Assembly: GCA_947244675.1 (NCBI GenBank)
Contig: CAMXLV010000035.1
Span: 1-14,732 of the forward strand
Source of the DNA: an uncultured Clostridium sp.
GTDB taxonomy: Bacteria > Bacillota_A > Clostridia > TANB77 > CAG-508
DNA: 14,732 nt
Reading direction: 5' to 3'
A program made the translations under genes and the position numbers. The notes beneath the pieces were generated by a model. The model did no database searches. It worked only from the letters and a program-made list of their open reading frames with translations, and was not told the DNA's origin. Shown here piece after piece: positions 6,542 through 14,549 of this stretch. Every line of letters begins with the position of its first letter. The stretch's first letter is position 1.

Positions 6542-7111
6542 ATGCAAAAAAATGATGAAGTAAGGAAAATCGTATTTGATAAGGAAAATTTAGACATATA
6601 TAAACAGTTAGTAGCAGAGGCAACAGAAAACGCAGTAAAACAAATAGAAAAAGAGAAACAAGATAAAATTAAAAATAGATATGATACAAGATTAAGAAAT
6701 ACAGAAATGTTATTGAGAAATTATAGTAGTTTCAAAAAGCATGCACAGGATGCAACGTATTCGGAAATAGAACAAAACGGACTAGATGAGGATTTGGACT
6801 ATGACAAAGAAATTGATAATTTATTTATTAATTCAATATTAAAAACAAAAAAAAGAACGGAAATAATGTTAAAACATATTGATAATTGTATTGAATACTA
6901 TACTTATAAATGTTTAGCATCTGGAAAAGATGATGTGCAAAGAAGAATACAAGTAATAAAAATGTTATACATAAATGAAGAAACAATGACATACGAAGAA
7001 ATATCAGAAGAATTGGACTGCAGTACCAAAACAATTAATAATACAAAAAAAGCAGCAATAAGAGAATTATCAGTATTATTATTTGGAATAGATGGAGTAA
7101 AATTATATTGA
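6542..7111 (+). CDS. ArpU/RinA-like late-operon transcription regulator
   Basis: The 189-residue protein ends in a helix-turn-helix resembling sigma factor region 4: YEEISEELDCSTKTINNTKKAAIREL at about residues 151-176, followed by LSVLLFG. The first 130 residues are helical and charged, with a Lys-rich middle. This architecture and position (last gene of the early block, just before the control region and terminase genes) is that of the ArpU/RinA/LtrC-like regulators that switch on packaging and structural genes in Firmicutes phages. ATG 6542 follows AAAGGAG at 6526-6532. The probable target is the 7112-7342 region. The exact subfamily is inferred, not read directly. Confidence 0.75.
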   Translation: MQKNDEVRKIVFDKENLDIYKQLVAEATENAVKQIEKEKQDKIKNRYDTRLRNTEMLLRNYSSFKKHAQDATYSEIEQNGLDEDLDYDKEIDNLFINSILKTKKRTEIMLKHIDNCIEYYTYKCLASGKDDVQRRIQVIKMLYINEETMTYEEISEELDCSTKTINNTKKAAIRELSVLLFGIDGVKLY

Positions 7112-7115
7112 ATTC

Positions 7116-7187
7116 AAAATTGTTTCCAAAACACTTCCTTGACGTTTCATTTTAAAGAAATTATAATCATAGTATGTAAAATTGTTT
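7116..7187 (+). repeat. 10-bp direct repeat flanking the promoter
   Basis: AAAATTGTTT occurs at 7116-7125 and again at 7178-7187, one copy upstream of the -35 and one just after the predicted start point. It could be an operator pair, but short A/T-rich repeats are common in such sequence. Confidence 0.3.
7139..7167 (+). promoter_or_regulatory. Near-consensus sigma-70 promoter
   Basis: TTGACG at 7139-7144 and TATAAT at 7162-7167 are separated by exactly 17 bases. The -10 is perfect and the -35 differs from TTGACA at one base. Transcription would begin around 7174. It lies in the only sizeable gene-free stretch of the window, but a terminator is found only ~50 bases downstream, so transcription of the late genes would need read-through or a second promoter. 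Confidence 0.75.
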
Positions 7188-7219
7188 TTTTCACATTATT
7201 CTTCCTTTTATTTTTGAAG

Positions 7220-7246
7220 GCTCACTAGAAATAGTGGGCTTTTTTG
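7220..7246 (+). terminator. Rho-independent terminator
   Basis: GCTCACT (7220-7226), a six-base loop AGAAAT, and AGTGGGC (7233-7239) form a seven-pair stem with one G-U pair, followed directly by six T residues. It would end the early transcript after the regulator gene and also any transcript from the 7139-7167 promoter. Confidence 0.85.
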
Positions 7247-7263
7247 TATATATAGGGATAATA

Positions 7264-7312
7264 AATGTAGTGTAAAATGTAGTAATGTATGGATTATGTA
7301 AGTAAGGATTAT
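7264..7312 (+). repeat. Two pairs of short direct repeats before the late operon
   Basis: AATGTAGT occurs at 7264-7271 and 7276-7283 (12-base period), and GGATTAT at 7291-7297 and 7306-7312 (15-base period). They lie between the terminator and the first late gene, where a late activator would be expected to bind. No clear -35/-10 pair is visible here, so activator-dependent initiation is possible. Binding is inference. Confidence 0.4.
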
Positions 7313-7342
7313 AAGTGTGAAACAATAGAAAAGGGGGAAAAA

Positions 7343-7918
7343 ATGACTATTCAAGAAGTAGAAATACAAAAATTGAAACCATACGAAAAAAATCCTAGAA
7401 ACAATGACGAGGCAGTTCCTTATGTTGCAGAATCTATAAAAAAATTTGGTTTTAAAGTTCCAATTATAATTGATAAGAATTATGTTATTGTTACAGGACA
7501 TACAAGATACAAAGCTAGTCAATTATTGGGACTTAAAAAAGTACCTTGCATTATTGCAGATGATTTAACAGAAGAACAAATAAAGGCTTTTAGATTAGTA
7601 GATAATAAAGTTACAGAAAATGCAGAATGGAATTTTGATTTATTAGCCCAAGAACTAGACGACATATCAAGTATAGATATGGGTATATTTAATTTTAATA
7701 TGGATGAGATCCTGGATGAAGATTTTTTTGAAGACATTAATGACAACGAGTATGCTGATACTACAAGATTTGAGCATAAGCTAAAAATAGATAGACAACA
7801 AATAATAATGACAGAAGAGGAATATCAAAAATTAATAGACAAGCTTAATAAATACGTTGACAAAAACGGAGTAAGTTTCGGTTTTGTCAATTATTTAATG
7901 GGTGGTGCAGATGATTAA
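7343..7918 (+). CDS. ParB/Srx-fold nuclease-like protein
   Basis: ATG 7343 has AAAGGGGGA at 7330-7338. The first ~90 residues form a ParB N-terminal (sulfiredoxin-like) domain: NPRNNDEAV, ESIKKFGFKVPIII, the GHTRYKAS motif (the GxxR phosphate-binding signature), LGLKKVPCI, and the helical AFRLVDNK segment. In phages such proteins are found beside terminase genes and are annotated as ParB-like nucleases or as the ParB half of methylases. The remaining ~100 residues are acidic and end in a small domain (MTEEEYQKLIDKLNKYV). It is the first gene after the control region and overlaps the next gene by 8 bases. Confidence 0.82.
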   Translation: MTIQEVEIQKLKPYEKNPRNNDEAVPYVAESIKKFGFKVPIIIDKNYVIVTGHTRYKASQLLGLKKVPCIIADDLTEEQIKAFRLVDNKVTENAEWNFDLLAQELDDISSIDMGIFNFNMDEILDEDFFEDINDNEYADTTRFEHKLKIDRQQIIMTEEEYQKLIDKLNKYVDKNGVSFGFVNYLMGGADD

Positions 7919-9278
7919 ATATGTTGATATAGAAAAAATAAAACCAGCAGAATACAACCCTAGAAAAATTGAAGATAAACAAATAGAGGAATTGAAAAAA
8001 TCTATTAATGATATTGGATTTATTTTGCCTATTTTAGTAAATAGCAAAAACAATATAATTATAGCAGGACACCAAAGAACTAAAACAGCAAAATTATGTG
8101 GACTAAAAAAAGTACCTGTAATGTTTGTTGATGAAATTGTGTTAGGAGATGAAATAAAATTTAATCAGATCCATAATGGAATTGATAAATCATTAAATAA
8201 TTCGCCAGTATTATTAAAAGAATATCCAAAAGAACAATTTATTCAAATAGAGAATAAAGATTTTTCAGAGAAAACAGCATTTGCAACAATAGTCAATGAA
8301 ATATGTAAATTGATATTAAAATATGGCAATGTATTGTCATGTGTTATAGCAAAAAATAAAGTGGTATATGGATGCGAATATATAAAAGCATGTAAAATTT
8401 TAAATATAAAAGTAAATGCCTATATTGTAAATGATGATAAGTTTGAAAAAGTAATTTATTATTTGAATCAGCAATATGGCCAATACTATTATGGAGATAT
8501 TGAAAGAAAAACTTATGTTCAAGGATTAGCACAATTAAATAGAAGCGTAGAAAAAAAGGAAAACTTAAAGCAAAATAAAAGTGTACTATATACATATTTA
8601 GTAAACGAATATTTAAAAACACAAAAAGATGACATATCCATTTTAGATTTTGGATGTGGAAAAGGTGCTTATATTAATTCATTATCAAAGAAATATGAAA
8701 ATGCTTTAGGGTTAGAATTCTACAATAACAATTTTAAATCAATTAATATTACTAAGGGAAATAAACAAATAGATAGATTAATTGAATACTTAAAAAATAA
8801 CAAGAATTTTGACATTGTAGTATGTGATAGTGTTTTAAATAGTGTTGATAGTGTTGAGGCAGAAAAAAGTGTAATTACATGCTTGAATTTGTTTACTAAC
8901 AACAGATTATTTATATCTGGTAGAACATTAGAAGGTGTAAGAATGGGAAAAACGAAAAATGGAAATGCACTAAAGAACAGACTTACTTTTTTAGATGAAA
9001 ATAATTTCACATCTACATACAGAGAAGGACAATGGTATTTCCAACATTTCCATGATAAAAAACAATTAGTAAATATGCTAGAAGAAAAAGGATTTAAAAT
9101 CATTAAAATTAATTGGAATAAATACGGTGCTACATTTCAAGTTGAGGCACAAAAGGTAAAGGAATTAAGCAAAGATGATTATATAAAGGCTATTGATTTT
9201 GAGTTTAATTTGCCATTGCCTAATAATAAAAGATATAACAGGCACAATGAAATGAAAAAAGTTCTAAAACTAACATAA
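7911..9278 (+). CDS. ParB-domain / SAM-dependent methyltransferase fusion (455 aa)
   Basis: I use ATG 7911, preceded by GGGTGG; two GTG codons lie 6 and 9 bases upstream in frame. Residues 1-~85 are a second ParB-like domain (YNPRKIED, DIGFILPILV, GHQRTKTA, LCGLKKVPV). A central ~140 residues of unclear fold follow. Then comes a class I methyltransferase core with motif I ILDFGCGKGAY at about residue 242, ALGLEFY as motif II and FDIVVCDSVLNSV as motif IV-like. No DPPY/NPPY motif is present, so this is not an obvious base-N6/N4 methylase. Substrate unknown; such fusions may modify or hypermodify DNA. Tandem ParB genes suggest duplication followed by acquisition of the second domain. Confidence 0.8.
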   Translation: MIKYVDIEKIKPAEYNPRKIEDKQIEELKKSINDIGFILPILVNSKNNIIIAGHQRTKTAKLCGLKKVPVMFVDEIVLGDEIKFNQIHNGIDKSLNNSPVLLKEYPKEQFIQIENKDFSEKTAFATIVNEICKLILKYGNVLSCVIAKNKVVYGCEYIKACKILNIKVNAYIVNDDKFEKVIYYLNQQYGQYYYGDIERKTYVQGLAQLNRSVEKKENLKQNKSVLYTYLVNEYLKTQKDDISILDFGCGKGAYINSLSKKYENALGLEFYNNNFKSINITKGNKQIDRLIEYLKNNKNFDIVVCDSVLNSVDSVEAEKSVITCLNLFTNNRLFISGRTLEGVRMGKTKNGNALKNRLTFLDENNFTSTYREGQWYFQHFHDKKQLVNMLEEKGFKIIKINWNKYGATFQVEAQKVKELSKDDYIKAIDFEFNLPLPNNKRYNRHNEMKKVLKLT

Positions 9279-9302
9279 AAGAAGTGAGGTGGGTGATATG
9301 TA

Positions 9303-10038
9303 TTGACAGACGAACAACTAGAAAAAATAAAAAAAGATTATATGGCAGGATCTACATACAAAGAATTGCAAAATAAGTACAATATAACACCTAACGAACT
9401 TAAATGGAATATTCAAAAAAATAAATGGAAAAGAAAAAGTAATAGAAGAAAAGCACAAAAAGGAAACAAAAACGCAAAGAATAATAAAGGTGGAGGAGCA
9501 AAAGAAGGCAATAAAAATGCAGTAACTACTCGGAGAGTATGAAACAATACTATTAAATGAACTAAGCGAAGAGGAAAGATTACTGTATAATTCTTGCGAT
9601 ATTTTAGACAAAAAAACAGAATTAAAAAAGCAATATAAAATGTTATTTGTAAGAGAATTTAGAATAACTAAAAGAATAGAAAATTTAACACAAAAAAATA
9701 AAGAAATGACAGTAGAATATATTACTAAAAATGACAACCTAGATGGAACAGGAACATCTACACATGCTACAAATACTATAAATTTAATACAAAAATTAGA
9801 TGATTCGCTTTCTAGGATACAAGAACAAAAAAGAAAGTGCATAGATAGCTTGCACAAGATAGAAACTGATGATAGAAGACTTGAAATAGAATTGATTAGA
9901 TTAGAAAGAGAAGCGGCAAAAGACGGAGCAGCAGAAAACGATAACATAACAGATAATAGCTTTATTGAGGCACTTGAAAATAGTGTCGAGAGTACATGGG
10001 ATGATTACGATGAACCAGAAGAAACAGAAAACGAATAA
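9303..10038 (+). CDS. terS: Terminase small subunit, frame broken at CGG 9531
   Basis: The start is TTG 9303, preceded by GAGGTGGG; the ATG at 9298 hits TGA immediately. Residues 1-~45 form a helix-turn-helix (AGSTYKELQNKYNITPNELKWNI) that should bind the packaging site. A GNKNAKNNKGGGAKEGNKNAV linker follows, characteristic of PBSX/YqaS-type small subunits. At codon 77 (CGG 9531) the conventional frame stops three codons later. Skipping the C continues as GEYETILLNEL, the normal follow-on of GNKNAVTT in this family, then a helical oligomerisation region and an acidic tail to TAA 10038, 244 residues in all. Without the shift only a 79-residue DNA-binding piece is made. The 3' end overlaps the large-subunit gene. 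Confidence 0.88.
9531..9534 (+). other. CGG-A +1 shift site 4 (small terminase)
   Basis: ACT ACT CGG AGA GTA TGA is the conventional reading. ACT ACT, skip C, GGA GAG TAT GAA ACA restores TTGEYET, matching the small-terminase family. The shifted frame then stays open for 168 codons. Confidence 0.87.
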
Positions 10039-11480
10039 TATAACTATTGATGAACGAATTTCTAATCTAAAAAAACTCGTAATGAAAAATGCTATCACAT
10101 TACGAAAAAAAATCATAAATGGTACAGTATTCAAATTTCAAAAATTTAGCAAAAAACAGAAAAAAGTGTTGAACTGGTGGTGTGATAATAGTCCAGTAAA
10201 AAACATGGATGGTATTATTGCAGATGGTGCAATACGTTCTGGAAAAACTGTATCAATGTCATTATCATTTGTAATATGGGCAATGACACGATTTAACGGA
10301 CAGAATTTTATTATGGCAGGAAAAACCGTAGGAGCATTCAGAAGGAATGTTCTTTTTTGGTTAAAATTAATGTTAAAAGCACAAGGCTATAAAATAAAAG
10401 AAAGAAGAACAGACAACTTAGTAGAAATAAGTATAGGAGAAAAAATAAATTACTTTTATATTTTTGGAGGTAAAGATGAAAGATCACAAGACTTAGTACA
10501 AGGTATTACTGCAGCAGGTGTATTCTTAGATGAAGTCGCACTTATGCCAGAAAGCTTTGTAAACCAAGCTATTGCACGTTGTTCTGTTGCAGGAAGTAAA
10601 TATTGGTTTAACTGTAACCCAGAACGGACCAAATCATTGGTTTAAAGTTAATTGGATAGATAAATGCGTAGGATATTTAACAAAAGAACAACAACAAGAA
10701 TTACTAAAAAAAGGAGAAACACTAAAAAAATTAATATATTTGCACTTTACTATGGATGACAATTTAAGTTTATCAGAAGAAGTAAAAGAAAGATACAAAA
10801 CTAATTTTATTGGTGTATTTTTTCAAAGGTATATTCTGGGCTTATGGGTACTTGCCGAAGGTGTTATATATCATAATTTTAATCGAGAAAGGCATTGCAT
10901 AAATAAAGAAGACATACCAAGCAATTTTGATTATTATTATGTGTCAAGCGACTATGGTATTACTAATCCACAAGTATTTTTACTTTGTGGAGTAAAATAC
11001 ATAAGGAATAAACCTCATGTATGGATATTAAAAGAATACTACAATAAAGGTGCAAATAGCAAAAAGAAAAAGCAAAAACTAAAAACGGATACAATATTTT
11101 TAAAAGATTATATAGAGTTTATAGGAGAACTAGACATTAAGAAAACAATTATAGATCCTAGTGCTGTTTCACTTATAAACCTATTCAAGCAACATAATAT
11201 AAAAGTTAAAGAGGCAGATAATGCTGTTATAGATGGTATCAATTTGGTACTGTCTTTTTTAGACCAAAACAGAATTCATATAGTGGAAGAAAATTGCCCA
11301 GAACTACTTAGAGAATTTGCAAGTTATATTTGGGATGTTAAAGCACAAGAAAAAGGCGAAGATAAGCCAGTAAAGACAAACGACCATGCTATGGATGCTT
11401 TAAGATACTTATTACAAACATTATTCCCAATTAAGAAAAAGGGTGTTCACTTCTATAAGGAAGGAGTAAATTTACAATGA
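10001..11480 (+). CDS. terL: Terminase large subunit, frame broken at CGG 10625
   Basis: This is a PBSX/YqaT-type packaging motor. The ATPase has Walker A GAIRSGKT (residues ~76-83) and Walker B VFLDE (~174-178). The coupling region CNPE follows, and at codon 209 (CGG 10625) the conventional frame reads RTKSLV and stops at 10645 (214 residues). Skipping the C gives NPE-GPNHWFK, the conserved family sequence, and continues through the RNase-H-like nuclease, with acidic residues in SSDYG (Asp~317), IIDPSA (Asp~385) and NDHAMDA (Asp~461/465), to TGA 11480; total about 492 residues. ATG 10001 or 10010 may be the start; both lie within terS. The stop overlaps the portal ATG (ATGA). The break falls exactly between motor and nuclease. 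Confidence 0.9.
10625..10628 (+). other. CGG-A +1 shift site 5 (large terminase)
   Basis: CCA GAA CGG ACC AAA TCA is conventional; CCA GAA, skip C, GGA CCA AAT CAT TGG TTT AAA restores NPEGPNHWFK. This motif is strongly conserved in this terminase family, so the location of the extra C is certain to the base. Confidence 0.9.
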
Positions 11481-12988
11481 TTACAGAATTAGAAAAAATA
11501 GATTATGAATTAAAGAAAAATGCAACAAATGGAATAAAATTATCAGAATTTATTTACAGAGAGAAAAAAGAGTTTGAAGAATCTACAAGATATAAGGAAA
11601 TGAAAATAGGGGATAGATATTTTGCAAATGATACAGATATACAAAAAAAGCTAAGAAAATATATTGAACTAGATGGAACAGAAAAAATTGCAAAACATGC
11701 AAAGAATTTCAAACTAGAACATTCAATAATCTATAAATTAGTAATGCAAAAAGCTAGTTTCTTATTAAAACAAGAGCCAACAATACAACAAAGAGATGAA
11801 GAACATAAAAACGAAACGTATTCAAAGGAAATAGGAAAGATTTTTAATAAGAAAATGCACAAAAGATTAAAAAGAACAGTAATAGAGGCTGTAAATAAAG
11901 GCTTAAATTGGTGGTATGTATATATAGATGAACAGGGAGATTTAAAGGTACGATTAAAATATGCAACTAAAATAGTACCTCTATGGGCTGATGATGAGCA
12001 TGAAATATTAGATGCAATTATAATGGTATATAAACTAGAGAATTATACAGAGTTAGGAAAAGAAGATGTAATAAAAGTAGAATACTGTAATTTAGAAGGT
12101 GTAAGATATTACGTTATAGATGGAGATCATCTAATAGAAGACGTAGAAGAGGCAGAAAAACACAAAGAGGCATATTTGCGATTAGATGAAGAGGGAACAT
12201 CAATATTTGGTCATTTTGTATTAAATGGTGTGCCAATGGTTTGGAAAAAGATTCCTTATATTTATTGGAAATATAATTGTAACGAATTATCATTGATACA
12301 TTATTTGAAAAGTTTAGTAGACTGTTATAATGAAATGACAAGTAGAAAAGCAGACAATATTTTTGAGGCACCAGATGGAGTAAATGTTGTAAAAAATTAT
12401 AATGATGATGAAGAGAAATTTCAAAATAAATTACAAACTATAAATACAATATTTGTTGATACAGACGGAGATTATAAAAGAGAGGCTATAATAACAGATA
12501 TAGATGCTTATAAGGTGTTTATGGAGCAATTAAGAAAAGACATTTACGAGGCAGGTTTTGGAGTTGATACACAAAGTGATAAATTCGGAAATCAAAAAAG
12601 TGGAATAGCAATTCAAGAACTATATGCTGATTTAGATTTAGACTGCAGTAACATTGAAACAGAGTTCCAAGCAAGTTTAGAGTATTTTAAATTCTTTATA
12701 GATAATTGGTTATTAATAAAAACTGGTCAAGATTATTCAAGTATAGAGTTAGATTTTTCTTTTAATAAAACTATGACAGTAAATGAGCAAGAATTAATCG
12801 AAAATTGTAAAAATTCTGTTGGTATTATTAGTAATAGAACAATAAGAGCAAAGCATCCATTTGTTACTGATTTAGACAAAGAAGAAAAACAAATAAAAAA
12901 AGAAGAAGAAGAGGCTAACGAATACTTACAGGCATTTTCAAAGATACAGGCTACAGATAATGAAGGAATAAAAGACAATGAGGAATAG
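11477..12988 (+). CDS. SPP1-type portal protein (503 aa)
   Basis: The gene starts in an ATGA overlap with terL. Length and order are those of the SPP1 gp6-like portal, the dodecameric ring through which DNA enters the capsid and to which the tail attaches. Recognisable segments are the N-terminal region with KLEHSIIYKLVMQKASFLLKQEP, a central WWYVYIDEQGDLKVR stretch, and IPYIYWKYNCNELSLIHYLKSLVDCYNEM. Later come an ETEFQASLEYFKFFIDNWL helix and an acidic, disordered C-terminus. The frame is intact and contains no in-frame CGG. Its end overlaps the MuF gene by 11 bases. Confidence 0.87.
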   Translation: MITELEKIDYELKKNATNGIKLSEFIYREKKEFEESTRYKEMKIGDRYFANDTDIQKKLRKYIELDGTEKIAKHAKNFKLEHSIIYKLVMQKASFLLKQEPTIQQRDEEHKNETYSKEIGKIFNKKMHKRLKRTVIEAVNKGLNWWYVYIDEQGDLKVRLKYATKIVPLWADDEHEILDAIIMVYKLENYTELGKEDVIKVEYCNLEGVRYYVIDGDHLIEDVEEAEKHKEAYLRLDEEGTSIFGHFVLNGVPMVWKKIPYIYWKYNCNELSLIHYLKSLVDCYNEMTSRKADNIFEAPDGVNVVKNYNDDEEKFQNKLQTINTIFVDTDGDYKREAIITDIDAYKVFMEQLRKDIYEAGFGVDTQSDKFGNQKSGIAIQELYADLDLDCSNIETEFQASLEYFKFFIDNWLLIKTGQDYSSIELDFSFNKTMTVNEQELIENCKNSVGIISNRTIRAKHPFVTDLDKEEKQIKKEEEEANEYLQAFSKIQATDNEGIKDNEE

Positions 12989-14549
12989 TGAGTATTGGGA
13001 AAAAAGGGCTTTATTAATAGAAAATGAAAACTATAAAAATACAATGTATCATGTTCAAAAAATGCAAGAACAATACGAAATAGCAAAAGAAAATATACAG
13101 AAAGAAATTGACAAGTTTTACAAAGATTTTGCTATTAATAATCAAGTAGAAATAGCAGAGGCAAAAAGAATATTAAATAACAATGAATTAAAAGAATTTA
13201 AAACAACATTAAGGCAATACAAAAAAATGATAGAAAATGACGTTGAAGGCAAACTAAAACAAAAGATATTGAATATTAGTGTAAAGCAAAGAATAACAAG
13301 ACTGCAGTCATTACAAGCAAAAATAGATATTATTTTGGAACAATTACAAAATAATTCTAATGTAGAGATTAATAATACTTTTTTTGAAACATTAGAAAAT
13401 ACATATTATAAAAATGTATATGAAGTTGAAAAAAACGAAAATATACACACAGATTTTACATTAATGAATGAAAAAACAGCCGATAGTATTCTTACATATA
13501 ATTGGTCTGGGGTAACGTATTCTGATAGGATATGGAGAAACCAAATTGAATTAAGGCAAAAGCTAAAGGATAGTTTAAATAAGAATTTTATTCAAGGCAA
13601 TAGTATAGGAGAACTAGCAGCAGAGATTAGCAAGGCAATGGATACAGACTATAAAAACTGTGTTAGATTAATGCGAACAGAAGTAAATTATATTAATAAT
13701 AAAGCTAGTATTCAAGCATATAAGGAAAAAGGAATAAAACAATATATTTTTGTTGCTGTGTTAGATTTAAGAACTTCAAAGATTTGTTCTGAAATGGATG
13801 GAGAAATAATAAACATAGATGATTTAGTTGTTGGAGTTAATTGTCCACCACTTCATCCAAATTGCCGTAGCACAGTAATACCATATATAGAAGGTATTGA
13901 AAGAAATAGAGTAGCAAGAAATGTAGAAACAGGAGAAACAGAAGAAATTGGCAACATGAATTATAAGGAATGGTATCAAAAATACGTTGAAAATAAATAC
14001 AACAAAGAGGAAATACAAACATTAAGAAAAAGATTTTTAAATTACTCATCGGATAAAGAACAATATGCAAGATATAAGGAAATATTAAAAACACATATAG
14101 ACACAGTTAGGTTTGACAAATTTCAAGAAATAAAATACAATAATAAAACAGAATGGAAACAGATTAAAGCAGAGTATTTAGAAAGTTTAGGAATAAAGAC
14201 AACAGAAACTGCAAAGCAATATATTAATAATATAAATAAAACTATCAATATGGGAAGACAAGAAAAGCATATATTAGGCAGTAATAATTATGTGGAAGGA
14301 AAAAGTTATATAACTATATCAAGGGAAGAGGCACAAGAACTTGTTAATAAATATGCTGGTCAAGGACAAATAAACTTTAACAGAAAAGGTATATGGGATA
14401 AACGAGAAATAATTGATACAGATAAAAAAATAGGAATAGTTGTTAGCAAAAATGGAAAATTTGATACTAATAGTTTTAAGATACATTATAGTAAAACTGG
14501 AACACATATAGTTCCATATAGGAAAGGTGGAAAACAAAATGAAGGGTAA
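12978..14549 (+). CDS. MuF/SPP1 gp7-like head protein with C-terminal toxin-50-like domain
   Basis: The 523-residue protein begins with a long charged helical region. A MuF (SPP1 gp7-like) domain follows: a CVRLMRTEVNYINNKA helix, VLDLRTSKICSEMDGEII, and the signature CPPLHPNCRSTVIPY at about residues 287-301. These minor capsid proteins are packaged in the head and can be ejected with DNA. After a linker, residues ~430-520 match, from memory, the polymorphic toxin type 50 (Ntox50) domain: KHILGSNNY, ITISREEAQELVNKYAGQG, IGIVVSKNG and FKIHYSKTGTHIVPYR. Ntox50 is predicted to be a ribonuclease of the BECR/barnase-like class. The gene overlaps the portal gene before it and the small gene after it. 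Domain identity is sure for MuF and fairly sure for the toxin part. Confidence 0.85.
   Translation: MRNSEYWEKRALLIENENYKNTMYHVQKMQEQYEIAKENIQKEIDKFYKDFAINNQVEIAEAKRILNNNELKEFKTTLRQYKKMIENDVEGKLKQKILNISVKQRITRLQSLQAKIDIILEQLQNNSNVEINNTFFETLENTYYKNVYEVEKNENIHTDFTLMNEKTADSILTYNWSGVTYSDRIWRNQIELRQKLKDSLNKNFIQGNSIGELAAEISKAMDTDYKNCVRLMRTEVNYINNKASIQAYKEKGIKQYIFVAVLDLRTSKICSEMDGEIINIDDLVVGVNCPPLHPNCRSTVIPYIEGIERNRVARNVETGETEEIGNMNYKEWYQKYVENKYNKEEIQTLRKRFLNYSSDKEQYARYKEILKTHIDTVRFDKFQEIKYNNKTEWKQIKAEYLESLGIKTTETAKQYINNINKTINMGRQEKHILGSNNYVEGKSYITISREEAQELVNKYAGQGQINFNRKGIWDKREIIDTDKKIGIVVSKNGKFDTNSFKIHYSKTGTHIVPYRKGGKQNEG

Noticed and set aside
7112..7342. tRNA, riboswitch or cos site in the control region
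   Set aside because: No cloverleaf, no recognised aptamer pattern, and no evidence beyond position for a packaging site.
538..10628. P-site slippage or an upstream Shine-Dalgarno stimulator as the shift mechanism
   Set aside because: The preceding codons (GAA, ATA, AAA, ACT, GAA) do not re-pair well after +1 movement, and I see no shared upstream or downstream stimulatory motif or hairpin.
2245..11480. Simple pseudogene decay of methyltransferase and terminase genes
   Set aside because: No stops, deletions or frame breaks other than at CGG are seen; all catalytic motifs on both sides of the breaks are intact.
1241..14052. Other CGG/CGGA occurrences (such as 1241, 4307, 5366, 7866, 9914, 10288, 12585) as further shift sites
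   Set aside because: In each the triplet is out of frame (xxC GGA, xCG Gxx) and the gene continues normally, so no shift is needed. They act as internal controls.
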